Shown here piece by piece: positions 32,676 through 41,395 of a stretch of DNA of 64,000 nt. A program made the position numbers and the translations under genes. Location of the stretch: positions 1-64,000 of the forward strand of contig NZ_FZNL01000022.1 of assembly GCF_900187965.1 (NCBI RefSeq), read 5' to 3'. Origin of the DNA: Flavobacterium sp. ov086. Lineage in GTDB: Bacteria; Bacteroidota; Bacteroidia; Flavobacteriales; Flavobacteriaceae. The first letter of the stretch is position 1; each line of letters opens with the position of its first letter. The notes below the pieces were generated by a model, which worked only from the letters and a program-made list of their open reading frames with translations, was not told the DNA's origin and ran no database searches.

Positions 32676-33184
32676 TTATTCGCCACGAAGGCACTAAGAC
32701 GCAAAATTTTTATTCTCATTCTTGGCTTTACTGAATATTTTAATCTCGCAAAGACGCGAAGGCGCAAAGTTTCACTCTTATTTTTTGTCATTCCGAGGCA
32801 CGAGGAATCTCCGCGAGAAGTTCGACAAAGATTGGCGACATATAATTCGGAGTTTCTAGTGTGATTTCTCCTTAAATTCGAAATAACAAGATTGGGTTTT
32901 GATTGCGAATGATGGATTAAAATCCATCCCTACAATATATTTTGTTCCTTCGGAACTGCCTAAAAAAATTCTAGAGGAATGATTTATATTGTAGCAGCGA
33001 ATTTTAATCCGTTGTAAGGACAAAAGATTTGATTTTATCATATAAATCGAAATGACATACTATGTGGTTCTGTTTCTTTTATAAAGATCTAAAGAATAAT
33101 TACACAAAACAAGAAGTCGCAAAGTATTTCCATATATGAAGAAAAATACTTTGCGACTTCGTGTCTTAGTGGCTATAAATTTAT
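32676..33184. repeat. 509-base intergenic region made of dispersed repeat elements
   Basis: No gene is visible. Recognisable pieces are CGCCACGAAGGCACTAAGAC near the start, a TCATTCCGAGGCACGAGGAA element (about 32789) followed by GTTCGACAAAGATTGGCGAC, a GATGGATTAAAATCCATCCC palindrome (about 32909), and a 17-bp inverted repeat at the end. Pieces such as CCAATCTTTGTCGA also occur, inverted, in the repeat at 43583-43666. The region looks like a landing site for several short repeat families. Confidence 0.65.
33113..33160 (-). terminator. Hairpin after the aldo-keto reductase gene
   Basis: GAAGTCGCAAAGTATTT (33113-33129) and its reverse complement (33144-33160) form a 17-bp stem with a 14-base loop, 24 bases past the stop at 33185. 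It lacks a clear T tract on the minus strand, so termination is only likely. Confidence 0.5.
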
Positions 33185-34222
33185 TTACGGCGCAGGATCT
33201 GGAATTATGGCCTGAACTGCTGCAATCTCAGTTAAAATTTCTTTGGATAAAAATACATCAATTGTATCGATGTTTTCTTTTAATTGTTCCATTGTTGTTG
33301 CACCAATAATTGCACTGGTCAAAAATGGTTGTTGCAATACAAATCCCATTGCCAGTTCTGTTAACGTTAATCCGTGTTTGTGAGCGATTTCCTGATACAA
33401 CTTTGTTGCTTGTGTACATTGTTCGCTATTATAACGTGTGTATTGCGGAAAAAGATTGATTCTCGCATTTGGATGTGCTTCACCGGTTAAAAACTTACCT
33501 GTTAAAACACCAAACGCCAAAGGAGAATAAGCCAGTAAACCTACATTTTCGTATTTTGAAACTTCGGCAGAACCAACTTCAAAAAGACGATTTAATAAAT
33601 TATAAGGATTTTGAACGGTTTTGATTCTTGGCAGATTTTGATATTTACTTTCTTCCAGAAAACGCATCATTCCCCAGGCATTTTCGTTCGAAACTCCAAT
33701 GTGTTTTATTTTTCCTTCTTTGATCAATCCGTCAAAAGTTTCAAGAATTTCTCTGAAATTATCTTCCCATATAGCATCATGATCTTTAAATCCGCGTTGC
33801 CCAAAATAATTAGTCAATCGTTCCGGCCAATGCATTTGATACAAATCGATATAATCTGTCTGAAGGCGTCTTAGACTGTTTTCTAAAGCATATTTAATAC
33901 TTGCCGGCGAGAAATCAGCTTTCTCACGCATGTAAGTGAAATTTGGATTTGGTCCGGCAATTTTAGATGCTAAAACCACTTTATCACGATTTCCTGATTT
34001 CTTGAACCATGTTCCAATGATTTTTTCAGTACTTCCGTACGTTTCTTCTTTGGCAGGAACGGAATACATTTCGGCAGTATCAAAAAAGTTTACACCTCTC
34101 TCGAGTGCATAATCCATCTGCTGATGTCCTTCGGATTCCGTGTTTTGCTGCCCGAAAGTCATTGTTCCGAGGTTTATTTTACTAACTTTTATATCGGTAT
34201 TAGGTAAAGTCGTGTATTTCAT
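33185..34222 (-). CDS. tas: Aldo-keto reductase, Tas type
   Basis: A 345-residue NADP(H)-dependent aldo-keto reductase. It closely resembles E. coli Tas from memory: GTMTFGQQNTE, FFDTAEMY with the catalytic Asp and Tyr, VVLASKIAGPN, DLYQMHWPER, KIKHIGVSNENAWGMMRFLE, NPYNLLNR and the C-terminal cofactor segment SAIIGATTMEQLKENI. The natural substrate is uncertain. It is a single gene with repeat-rich DNA on both sides. Confidence 0.9.
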   Translation of the reverse strand: MKYTTLPNTDIKVSKINLGTMTFGQQNTESEGHQQMDYALERGVNFFDTAEMYSVPAKEETYGSTEKIIGTWFKKSGNRDKVVLASKIAGPNPNFTYMREKADFSPASIKYALENSLRRLQTDYIDLYQMHWPERLTNYFGQRGFKDHDAIWEDNFREILETFDGLIKEGKIKHIGVSNENAWGMMRFLEESKYQNLPRIKTVQNPYNLLNRLFEVGSAEVSKYENVGLLAYSPLAFGVLTGKFLTGEAHPNARINLFPQYTRYNSEQCTQATKLYQEIAHKHGLTLTELAMGFVLQQPFLTSAIIGATTMEQLKENIDTIDVFLSKEILTEIAAVQAIIPDPAP

Positions 34223-34411
34223 TTTTTTTGAGGTTCTAAGGTTCTGAGATTCTAAGTTGCTAAGCTTTTTCGCTTCTTGAATAACTAAGCTTCAAAGATA
34301 CAAAGGGATTTTGCAAATGGAAATGCGATAAAAGTTAAAAAAAGAATAAGGTTTTCTTTTTAGGCTCTGAGTTGCTAAGATTCTAAGTAACCAAGGCTTC
34401 TTATTATAATT

Positions 34412-34444
34412 AAAAAAGGCTCAAAGTTAAAAACTCTGAGCCTT
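34412..34444 (-). terminator. Terminator after the toxin-antitoxin pair
   Basis: GGCTCA and TGAGCC form the base of the stem, extended by AGTT/AACT after one mismatch, with six A residues on the plus strand giving the minus-strand T tract. The 33 bases are identical to 35042-35074. Confidence 0.75.
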
Positions 34445-34451
34445 ACTTATT

Positions 34452-34694
34452 TTATTTTAAACTTTTCATAGGATTTTGAAATGAATTAAAAACCCTAATT
34501 ACAAAAATCGAATTGTCTTTAAATTGGTACAATACTTTATAATTTCTTATTATAATTCTTCGACAATCAAACAACTCATCTCTAATCTTAAGTGCCGTTT
34601 CTTTAGAAACTTCTTTCTTTAACGAAATGTAAATTTCTTTTAAATCTTCTTTTGCATTTTGGGTCCAAGAAACTACCAACTTAACATTACTCAT
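34452..34694 (-). CDS. RelE/ParE-family toxin with internal deletion
   Basis: The 80 residues match ParE/RelE toxins at both ends: VSWTQNAKEDLKEIYISLKK at the start and RRIIIRNYKVLYQFKDN, IFVIRVFNSFQNP at the end. Between KIRDELFD and CRRIIIRNYK the usual stretch of about 20-25 residues (helix end, P-x-x-G-R loop, first strand) is missing, so the protein is shorter than the 95-100 residue norm. The reading frame is kept. It overlaps the upstream antitoxin gene by 8 bases. It may be a disabled toxin. Confidence 0.78.
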   Translation of the reverse strand: MSNVKLVVSWTQNAKEDLKEIYISLKKEVSKETALKIRDELFDCRRIIIRNYKVLYQFKDNSIFVIRVFNSFQNPMKSLK

Positions 34695-34950
34695 TATCCC
34701 AATCTTGCATTTCCTTCGATAAATCTTCTTTTGAGATTATTCGATTGTATTTAATATCATCCAAACCTTCCTCAACTTTATTATGGTATTCAGATAAAGT
34801 CAATGGATTTCCTTTAGCATCATACGAAACGACTTCATTTAAATAATTATCAAAAACCGAAGAAACGATTCGCAAAACCTTTTCATCGGCTAAATCCAAT
34901 TGATGTCTTATTTTATCTTTTAATTCCGGAAGTCCCATAGTTATGTCCAT
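34687..34950 (-). CDS. Antitoxin of the ParE-like pair
   Basis: An 87-residue acidic protein with an N-terminal helical segment (MGLPELKDKIRHQLDLADEK) and a C-terminal charged tail (ISKEDLSKEMQDWDNE). This is the usual layout of Bacteroidota antitoxins paired with RelE/ParE toxins. Its stop overlaps the toxin start by 8 bases, so translation is coupled. DNA-binding for autoregulation is not evident from the sequence. Confidence 0.75.
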   Translation of the reverse strand: MDITMGLPELKDKIRHQLDLADEKVLRIVSSVFDNYLNEVVSYDAKGNPLTLSEYHNKVEEGLDDIKYNRIISKEDLSKEMQDWDNE

Positions 34951-35041
34951 TTAGAATTCAAAGTTACAAAATATAAATTCACTATTAAAAATAGACTTAA
35001 GTTTAGACATACAAGGTTTTAAAACATTATAAAAAGAAAAC

Positions 35042-35074
35042 AAAAAAGGCTCAAAGTTAAAAACTCTGAGCCTT
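35042..35074 (-). terminator. Terminator after the OmpA-family lipoprotein gene
   Basis: This is identical over 33 bases to the terminator at 34412-34444 (GGCTCA stem, A run on the plus strand). It lies 53 bases past the stop at 35127. Confidence 0.7.
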
Positions 35075-35126
35075 TTAAAACCTTAGCAACTTAGTCCCTT
35101 AGTCCCGAAGATTCGGGATAGCCACT

Positions 35127-36071
35127 TTAATTTATACTATTAAGCATTTCAGCAATTTCATCTAATCTTGGTGTTAAGATGATTTCGATTCTACGGTTTT
35201 TAGCTTTTCCTTCCGGAGTTGCATTGCTTGCAAGGGGAGAGAATTCACTACGTCCTGCTGCAGTTAATTTTTGTTTGTTGATTTTAGTGTTTTCACTCAA
35301 AATAGCAACAATTGCTGTAGCTCTTTTAGTCGATAAATCCCAATTGTTTGCAATTGGTCCTGAACCTGCATAAGGATCGTCGTCTGTATGTCCTTCGATA
35401 AGAACGGAAAGATCAGGATTATCACCTAATACTTTTCCTAATTCAACAACCGCTTTTCTACCTTCTACTCCAACAGCCCAACTTCCTGAGTTGAAAAGTA
35501 GTTTATTTTCCATAGAAACATATACTTTTCCGTTTTTCTGTTCTACTGTAAGACCTTTACCTTCAAAACCATTTAAGGCTTTAGATAAAGTCTCTTTTAG
35601 TTTTTTCATTGCCGCTTCTTTTGCTGCAATCATTGCTTCAAGTTCGTTAAGGCGACTTGCTGTTTTGTCTAAACGTGCTTGTTCATCGGCTAGTTTTTTA
35701 GATTTTGCTTCTAATTGTGCCAATAATTCACGGTTTTTAGCCATATTGCTTTCTAATGCATCATTGCTGTTTTTCTCTAATGCATTATAAGAATCCTGAA
35801 GAACTTTGAATTTGTTTTGTGCCGCAGCTAAATCAGCTTTTTGCTTGGCAAGATCTGCTTTTGTTGTGTTTAAGTCTTTTGTTAAAGCATCTTTATCTAA
35901 CTCTAACTGATTTTTTGCTTTTTGCAAGTTTGCATTTTCATCAGCTATTGAACGATTTTCTTTTTTTAGATCCGAATATTTTGTTTCAAGATCATTGTAA
36001 ATTTTCTTGGATACACAAGAGGTCATAGACAAAGCTAGGACCAGGAATCCGATGGAGGCCTTTTTAATCAT
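35127..36071 (-). CDS. OmpA-family peptidoglycan-binding lipoprotein with coiled coil
   Basis: A 314-residue lipoprotein: signal peptide with lipid attachment at Cys19 (ALSMTSC), a long charged coiled coil (about 25-165), and a C-terminal OmpA-like domain (about 180-305). The OmpA domain has LLFNSGSWAVGVEGRKAV, IEGHTDDDPY, NWDLSTKRATAIV and KAKNRRIEI, with the Asp and Arg that hold diaminopimelate. It probably tethers the outer membrane to the cell wall. It is a single gene with a terminator after it. Confidence 0.93.
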   Translation of the reverse strand: MIKKASIGFLVLALSMTSCVSKKIYNDLETKYSDLKKENRSIADENANLQKAKNQLELDKDALTKDLNTTKADLAKQKADLAAAQNKFKVLQDSYNALEKNSNDALESNMAKNRELLAQLEAKSKKLADEQARLDKTASRLNELEAMIAAKEAAMKKLKETLSKALNGFEGKGLTVEQKNGKVYVSMENKLLFNSGSWAVGVEGRKAVVELGKVLGDNPDLSVLIEGHTDDDPYAGSGPIANNWDLSTKRATAIVAILSENTKINKQKLTAAGRSEFSPLASNATPEGKAKNRRIEIILTPRLDEIAEMLNSIN

Positions 36072-36129
36072 TTTTCTGTTTTATTTGGAGTATAAATTAA
36101 TAATTCAAAATGTTCTTGTTTAACACAGA

Positions 36130-36205
36130 GCCTTAGCCCTGATGGAAGCGACATCCTTTTTATCCGCTTTTTTGCCGATGAAAAGATATAGCGTACAGCA
36201 GGAAA
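36130..36205. repeat. Dispersed intergenic element, copy 1
   Basis: AGCCCTGATGGAAGCGACAT is followed by CCTTTTT, AAAAGATATAGCG and CAGCAGGAAATAGC. This is the same order of motifs as at 63901-63978 (AGCCCCGATAGAAGTGGAAA, ATCCTTTT, AAAAGATTGGA, GGATAGCGGGATTAGC). The central part can pair (CTTTTT with AAAAAG-like sequence). This type of element is widespread between genes in flavobacteria; its role is unknown. Confidence 0.6.
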
Positions 36206-36303
36206 TAGCTACTTGAAATTCCAAAAATTAAATTCCAAATTCCAACTGAACTCATTTCTTCGTTTTAAAACCACTATTCTTTCAACAAGAACGATACCAA
36301 ACT

Positions 36304-37065
36304 TTACTCGATTTCTACTAAAACCGGACAATGGTCTGAGTGCACAGCATCCGGAAGAATCACGGCGCGTTTTAAACGGTGTTGCAATGAGTCACTTACC
36401 AAGTTATAATCGATACGCCAACCTTTATTGTTTCCTCTGGCTCCGGCACGGTAACTCCACCACGAATAATGATGCGGATCTTTGTTGAAATGACGGAAGC
36501 TATCGACAAATCCCGACTTCATAAATCCGTCAAGCCAAGCACGTTCTGCAGGTAAAAATCCTGAAACAGTTTTGTTACGAACAGGATCGTGAATATCAAT
36601 CGCTTCATGGCAAATATTGTAATCACCACAAATAATAAGATTCGGGATCGTTACTTTTAGTTCGTTAATATAGGTTTGAAAATCATCCATAAACATAAAT
36701 TTATGATCTAATCTTTCAATATTTGTTCCTGACGGAAGGTATAAACTCATTACCGAACAATCGTCAAAATCGGCACGAAGGTTACGACCTTCAAAATCCA
36801 TATGATGAATTCCAGTTCCGAAAACGACATTATTTGGCTTTATTTTAGATAAGATCGCTACTCCGCTGTAACCTTTTTTTGTTGCCGGATAGTAATATTG
36901 ATACGGATAACCTGCTGCTGTAATGTCGTCTACGGGAATTTGCTCTTGTGTAGCTTTTATTTCCTGAAGACAAATTACATCTGGATTAGCCTGTTGCAGC
37001 CATTCGATAAAACCTTTGGTAATCGCGGCACGTATTCCATTTACATTATAAGAAATAATTTTCAT
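36304..37065 (-). CDS. xth: Exodeoxyribonuclease III
   Basis: A 253-residue AP endonuclease/3' exonuclease of the ExoIII family used in base-excision repair. Motifs: MKIISYNVNGIRAA, DVICLQEIKA with the metal-binding Glu, KKGYSGVAILSK, ICGDYNICHEAIDIHDP with the catalytic Asp/Asn, WRIDYNLVS and SDHCPVLVEIE with the final Asp-His. Length is normal. It is divergent from the OlsF-like gene. Confidence 0.96.
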   Translation of the reverse strand: MKIISYNVNGIRAAITKGFIEWLQQANPDVICLQEIKATQEQIPVDDITAAGYPYQYYYPATKKGYSGVAILSKIKPNNVVFGTGIHHMDFEGRNLRADFDDCSVMSLYLPSGTNIERLDHKFMFMDDFQTYINELKVTIPNLIICGDYNICHEAIDIHDPVRNKTVSGFLPAERAWLDGFMKSGFVDSFRHFNKDPHHYSWWSYRAGARGNNKGWRIDYNLVSDSLQHRLKRAVILPDAVHSDHCPVLVEIE

Positions 37066-37145
37066 CAGTGTTTTTTTAAGGATTCCAAATGTAATAAAAA
37101 AGTGGAAAGTTTGTGTTTCAAACAGCGAAAAGTAGAGTTTTTTGT

Positions 37146-37153
37146 TATCTTTG
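37146..37153 (+). promoter_or_regulatory. -7 element (TATCTTTG) of the OlsF-like gene
   Basis: This is a perfect TAnnTTTG match, 31 bases before the ATG at 37184. No TTTG lies at the normal -33 distance; the nearest is about 10 bases too far upstream. Confidence 0.5.
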
Positions 37154-37183
37154 TTCGCTGCTCTAATAAATTAAAAATAGTAC

Positions 37184-38986
37184 ATGGGTTTAGTTACCGC
37201 GAAAGAAGTTGCAAAGGCAATAAATGTTGATAAGTACGGAGTTCTTGGTACTTTTTCAGGCTGGATTCTTATGAAGGTCCTTAAAATTTCTACCCTTAAT
37301 AAAATTTACGATCATAATAAACATTTAGAAGATGTTGCGTTTTTAAACGGAGTATTAGACGAATTGCAAATTAAGTTTGAAATTCCGGAAGAAGATCTAA
37401 AACGTTTGCCTAAAGATGGCGCTTATATTACGATTTCAAATCATCCGCTTGGAGGAATTGATGGTATTTTGCTATTGAAATTAATGCTCGAAAGAGAACC
37501 AAATTTCAAGATCATCGCCAACTTTTTATTACACCGAATTGTTCCGCTTAAAAAATATATCATGCCGGTTAATCCTTTTGAAAATCATAGGGATGCTAAA
37601 TCGAGTGTGGTTGGAATCAAAGAAACTTTGCGACATTTAAGTGATGGAAAACCGTTGGGGATTTTCCCTGCAGGGGAAGTTTCGACTTATAAAGACGGAA
37701 AATTAGTAGTAGACAAACCTTGGGAAGAAGGCGCTTTGAAGCTGATTAGAAAAGCTAAAGTTCCGGTTGTTCCGATTTATTTCCATGCTAAAAACAGTAA
37801 ATTATTTTATTGGCTTTCTAAAATTGATGACACTTTGCGAACTGCAAAACTTCCATCAGAATTGCTTACGCAGAAAGACCGTGTGATTAAAGTGCGTATT
37901 GGTAAACCAATTTCTGTAAATGAACAAAACGAAATCGAATCGTTTGAAGAGTACTCTGAGTTTTTAAGAAAGAAAACCTATATGCTGGCAAATCCTTTTG
38001 AAAAGGATACCAAACTTATTGATACAGCAAGTTTAAAAATACCAAAAGCGCCTAAAAAAATCGCAACTCCGGCTAGTGAATCAAATATGATTGCTGAAGT
38101 TGACGCTTTAAGAAATAGTGATTGCCGTTTATTGCAAAGTAAAAACTACGAAGTGTTTTTTGCAAGAGCGAAATCTATTCCAAATGTATTGCACGAAATT
38201 GGTCGTTTGCGTGAAATTACTTTCCGTGAAGTTGGTGAAGGAACCAATGAATCTATTGACATCGATAAATTTGATCAATATTATCACCATATGTTTTTGT
38301 GGGATGATGAAACCAAGAAAATTGCCGGTGCTTACCGTATGGGATTGGGTTCTGAAATTTATCCAAAATACGGAATTGAAGGTTTCTACCTGAATGACTT
38401 ATTTAGATTTGAGCCTGAATTGCACGATATGATGCATAAATCTATCGAAATGGGACGTGCTTTTATCATTAAAGAATACCAGCAAAAACCAATGCCTTTG
38501 TTCTTATTGTGGAAAGGAATTATTCATACAACATTACGTTACCCTGAACATAAATATTTATTGGGCGGTGTGAGTATCAGTAATCAATTCTCTGATTTCT
38601 CTAAATCATTGATGATTGAATTTATGAAGTCGAATTATTACGATCCGTATATTGCACAATATATTCACCCTAAAAAGGCTTATAAAGTAAAACTTAAAGA
38701 CGCTGATAAAGATTTTATCTTCGATGAAGCAGAATCTGACTTAAATAAATTTGACAAAATCATTGACGAACTAGAACCTGGAAACTTACGCTTGCCGGTT
38801 TTAATTAAAAAATACATCAAGCAGAATGCCCGTGTTGTAGCTTTTAACGTCGATCCTTTGTTTAATAATGCTATAGATGGTTTAATGTACATTAGAATCG
38901 CTGATATCCCTGAAAGCACAATGAAACCTGTTATCGAAGAGTTTCAAATAGAATTGGAGCGTAAATTATCGGAGAAAGAAGATTAA
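37184..38986 (+). CDS. olsF: Bifunctional acyltransferase for ornithine/glycine lipids (OlsF-like)
   Basis: A 600-residue two-domain protein. The N-terminal half is a PlsC-type O-acyltransferase with SNHPLGGIDG (His87, Asp93) and FPAGEVST. The C-terminal half (about 310-520) is a GNAT-type N-acyltransferase like OlsB (IGRLREITFREVGEGTN, KIAGAYRMGLGSEI, FLLWKGI). This order matches OlsF, which makes N-acyl then O-acyl amino acid lipids; a Flavobacterium johnsoniae homologue has been reported in the literature as I recall. The product is probably an ornithine or glycine lipid of the outer membrane. Spacing in the acyltransferase motif is H-x5-D rather than H-x4-D. Confidence 0.85.
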   Translation: MGLVTAKEVAKAINVDKYGVLGTFSGWILMKVLKISTLNKIYDHNKHLEDVAFLNGVLDELQIKFEIPEEDLKRLPKDGAYITISNHPLGGIDGILLLKLMLEREPNFKIIANFLLHRIVPLKKYIMPVNPFENHRDAKSSVVGIKETLRHLSDGKPLGIFPAGEVSTYKDGKLVVDKPWEEGALKLIRKAKVPVVPIYFHAKNSKLFYWLSKIDDTLRTAKLPSELLTQKDRVIKVRIGKPISVNEQNEIESFEEYSEFLRKKTYMLANPFEKDTKLIDTASLKIPKAPKKIATPASESNMIAEVDALRNSDCRLLQSKNYEVFFARAKSIPNVLHEIGRLREITFREVGEGTNESIDIDKFDQYYHHMFLWDDETKKIAGAYRMGLGSEIYPKYGIEGFYLNDLFRFEPELHDMMHKSIEMGRAFIIKEYQQKPMPLFLLWKGIIHTTLRYPEHKYLLGGVSISNQFSDFSKSLMIEFMKSNYYDPYIAQYIHPKKAYKVKLKDADKDFIFDEAESDLNKFDKIIDELEPGNLRLPVLIKKYIKQNARVVAFNVDPLFNNAIDGLMYIRIADIPESTMKPVIEEFQIELERKLSEKED

Positions 38987-39010
38987 TCGCAAACTTACTA
39001 TAAAAATTAA

Positions 39011-39044
39011 AATCCCATTTGTTAAAAAACGAATGGGATTTTTT
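39011..39044 (+). terminator. Terminator of the OlsF-like gene
   Basis: AATCCCATT (39011-39019) pairs with AATGGGATT (39032-39040), followed by TTTTT. It lies 24 bases after the stop. Confidence 0.8.
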
Positions 39045-39263
39045 AATTACAGTTTTACAATCTAATTCTAATATTCTTTCCTAATCAATTTACCAAATCT
39101 TTATCAATGGATTGGATGTAATTACATTCAGATCCACTTAAAAAAAACAACTAAACTTTGCTTGCTAAAGATGTTACAATATTACTTTGTAAAAAGATTA
39201 CCGACATCCCTTAAAAGTTATTAATAGGAGAGAAAAAGCTTTTATAATAACTAATTAAAAAGA

Positions 39264-39297
39264 AAAATCCCATTCATTTTGAAGTGAATGGGATTTG
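39264..39297 (-). terminator. Terminator of the TM2-domain gene
   Basis: AATCCCATTCA (39266-39276) pairs with TGAATGGGATT (39285-39295); the A run on its left gives a T tract on the minus strand. Its core AATCCCATT is shared with the opposite terminator at 39011. Confidence 0.75.
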
Positions 39298-39305
39298 CTA
39301 TGTTT

Positions 39306-39581
39306 TTAGAACCAAGGCTTTCTACCAACCTGATACGTTTGATAAAAGTCTTCGTCTGTTTTTGTCAGGTAAATAATTCCTTCTATTAATCCTATTAAAC
39401 TACCTAGTCCGCACAAAATATTAAGAAGTATTTGAATTATTCCTTCTTTTGTATATCCTAAATAGAATTTATGAATCCCCAAAGCTCCAACTAAAATCCC
39501 TAAAATTCCGGCAGCAACTTTTTTGTTTTCTGGTCTTGGCGCTGATGGCGTATTCCAGGACTCTGGTTTTGTATTTTCCAT
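39306..39581 (-). CDS. TM2-domain membrane protein
   Basis: A 91-residue protein with a short Pro/Asn-rich N-terminus and a TM2 domain: two membrane helices (AGILGILVGALGIHKFYLGY and ILLNILCGLGSLIGLIEGII) joined by a short loop with the typical G-x-H-x-F-Y-L-G motif. It ends in a charged tail. TM2 proteins are of uncertain function. It lies 15 bases downstream of the DUF805 gene, so the two form a small membrane-protein operon. Confidence 0.85.
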   Translation of the reverse strand: MENTKPESWNTPSAPRPENKKVAAGILGILVGALGIHKFYLGYTKEGIIQILLNILCGLGSLIGLIEGIIYLTKTDEDFYQTYQVGRKPWF

Positions 39582-39596
39582 TATATCAATTTTTAA

Positions 39597-40022
39597 TTAT
39601 TGTAATTCAACTTTACCAATTTCATTTATGTCTTCAGTTTCATTTTTAGGATCTTGCCCATATTGATTTGGTCCATGAGTACCTTCCGTACAAAATAAAA
39701 TCAATAACCAAATTCCACCAATAAATGGGATTAGAAAAATAAAATAAAACCATCCACTCTTATCAACATCATGCAATCGTCTGACAACAACCCCCAAACC
39801 TGGCAAAAGAGTTGCCAAACTATAAAGACCAAAAAGAATATATCCTATGATTCCGCCTGTAATCGGATCTCCAAAAATTCCACCAATGACAGCTCCAATA
39901 ACTATTAATAAAATAGAAATTAACCCATTTGCAAGTGCAAAATACCAATATTCGCTTCTTCTTGCGCGACCTTTAAAATTACTGTAGTTTTCAAAAACAA
40001 CTTTTTTGTACCATTCAATCAT
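39597..40022 (-). CDS. DUF805 membrane protein
   Basis: A 141-residue membrane protein with the DUF805 signature: an N-terminal amphipathic part with NFKGRARRSEYWYFALAN, then hydrophobic segments and VVVRRLHDVDKSGWFYFIFL, and finally IWLLILFCTEGTHGPNQYG. Three to four membrane helices are likely. The family has no firm function. It is the first gene of the unit with the TM2 gene. Confidence 0.9.
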   Translation of the reverse strand: MIEWYKKVVFENYSNFKGRARRSEYWYFALANGLISILLIVIGAVIGGIFGDPITGGIIGYILFGLYSLATLLPGLGVVVRRLHDVDKSGWFYFIFLIPFIGGIWLLILFCTEGTHGPNQYGQDPKNETEDINEIGKVELQ

Positions 40023-40198
40023 AATAAATAAAATTAGTTAATTAACACCTACTCTTTGGATTTTCGGATACTCCTTTCTAAAATTTTGTTAAAATTCAAA
40101 ACAATATTAAAAAAAAATACTTATAAAAACTAATTCTAAATAAGATTATTCTACAGAAAAAACTTGTTATTAAAGCGCAGGTAAATTTGGTTTGAATT

Positions 40199-41143
40199 TT
40201 AAAGGTAAACAGCCTTGATTTTATCTACGATAACCTGTGCCAAACGTTCATGACTTTCAAAAGTCCAGCCTGCAATATGAGGTGTTAGCAAAGCATTTTT
40301 AGCTTCCAGCAAATATTGGAAAGCTTCAGGAGTATTTTTATCCTGAAATAAAGTTTCGAAAGATAACTTCTCATATTCCAAAACATCCAAACCAGCTCCC
40401 AGAATCTTTTTAGACTTCATCGCTTTAACTAAATCTGCTGTGACGATGTTTTTACCACGCGAAGTATTTATAATCCAAAATGGCTTCGAAAATGCATTTA
40501 TAAAATCAGCATTGACCATTTTATCAGTTTCCGGAGTCCACGGAAGATGCAAACTTAAAACATCTGCTTTCTTTTGTAATTCTTCCAGCGAAACTTGTCT
40601 CGCATTTTCATCACCAATGTTTTCTAAAATATCATGAAACACAACTTCGACCTCAAAACCGCGAAGTTTTTTGGCAAAGGCTTTTCCCATGTTTCCGTAA
40701 CCAATAATCCCAACCGTTTTTCCATCAAGTTCATGGCCACGATTACTTTCGCGATTCCAATGTCCGGCTCTTATTTCGGCATCAGCCTGATTCAAATTAT
40801 TAAATAATGATAAAATTACCCCAAGCGAATGTTCTGCAACAGCGTTGCGATTACCTTCGGGCGCAGCGATTAAATGAATTCCTTTTGTCTCGGCATACTC
40901 ACAATCAATACTTTCTAAACCCGCACCAACTCTGGCAATAAACTGTAAATTGGTTGCTCTGTCCAAAAAAGTTTTATCAATTTTAAAACGGCTTCGAATT
41001 ACGATTCCATTATAATCCTGAATCTTAGATTCAATTTCTTCTTTTGAAGATTTAAAATCGGCGTGATTCTCAAAACCGGCTTCTTCGAGTTGTTGCCAAA
41101 GAATTGGGTGATTACTGTCGATATGTAGAATTTTTATGCTCAT
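40199..41143 (-). CDS. D-isomer-specific 2-hydroxyacid dehydrogenase
   Basis: A 314-residue NAD-dependent dehydrogenase of the SerA/2-hydroxyacid family. The nucleotide-binding motif is VGIIGYGNMGKAFAKKL. Catalytic residues are seen in WIINTSRGKNIV (Arg), LDVLEYEK (Glu) and LLTPHIAGWT (His). It has no C-terminal ACT regulatory domain, so it is shorter than many SerA proteins. It could be a phosphoglycerate dehydrogenase or act on another hydroxyacid; no ser genes are adjacent. Confidence 0.87.
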   Translation of the reverse strand: MSIKILHIDSNHPILWQQLEEAGFENHADFKSSKEEIESKIQDYNGIVIRSRFKIDKTFLDRATNLQFIARVGAGLESIDCEYAETKGIHLIAAPEGNRNAVAEHSLGVILSLFNNLNQADAEIRAGHWNRESNRGHELDGKTVGIIGYGNMGKAFAKKLRGFEVEVVFHDILENIGDENARQVSLEELQKKADVLSLHLPWTPETDKMVNADFINAFSKPFWIINTSRGKNIVTADLVKAMKSKKILGAGLDVLEYEKLSFETLFQDKNTPEAFQYLLEAKNALLTPHIAGWTFESHERLAQVIVDKIKAVYL

Positions 41144-41323
41144 TGTGATTTATTTTATAAAAACAAAAATACGGTTAATTATTTATTAGCACTCCTGAAA
41201 AGTTTCAGGTTTCAGGTTACATGTTCAAAAAATTGTGACTTTATACCCGTACCTAAATCATTAAGCACAAAGCAACTTTTGCGTTAACCCCGTTCATAAT
41301 TTTTTATTGGCTATATTTTTTTT

Positions 41324-41331
41324 TAACTTTG
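41324..41331 (+). promoter_or_regulatory. -7 element (TAACTTTG) of nhaA
   Basis: This is a perfect TAnnTTTG match about 64 bases before the nhaA ATG. A TTG at 41307-41309 is 17 bases upstream, somewhat close for a -33 box. Confidence 0.45.
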
Positions 41332-41395
41332 AAAATATAAGATTCGCCAACTTTCGCTGAATTTATCTTTTCTAAATTAAAATTTCCCCTCCAAT

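Larger units (their letters stand above)
38987..39305. other. 319-base gap between convergent genes
   Basis: This gap holds one terminator for each converging gene (39011-39044 and 39264-39297). The about 215 bases between them are A/T-rich and show no gene, repeat or RNA structure that I can support. Confidence 0.6.

Noticed and set aside
36213..36488. 91-codon plus-strand open frame opposite the end of xth
   Set aside because: It is antisense to the conserved C-terminus of xth and to an AAATTCC-type repeat, with no domain.
36898..37230. 110-codon plus-strand open frame over the xth start and the gap before the OlsF-like gene
   Set aside because: It is antisense to the conserved xth N-terminus and overlaps the promoter and start of the OlsF-like gene in another frame.
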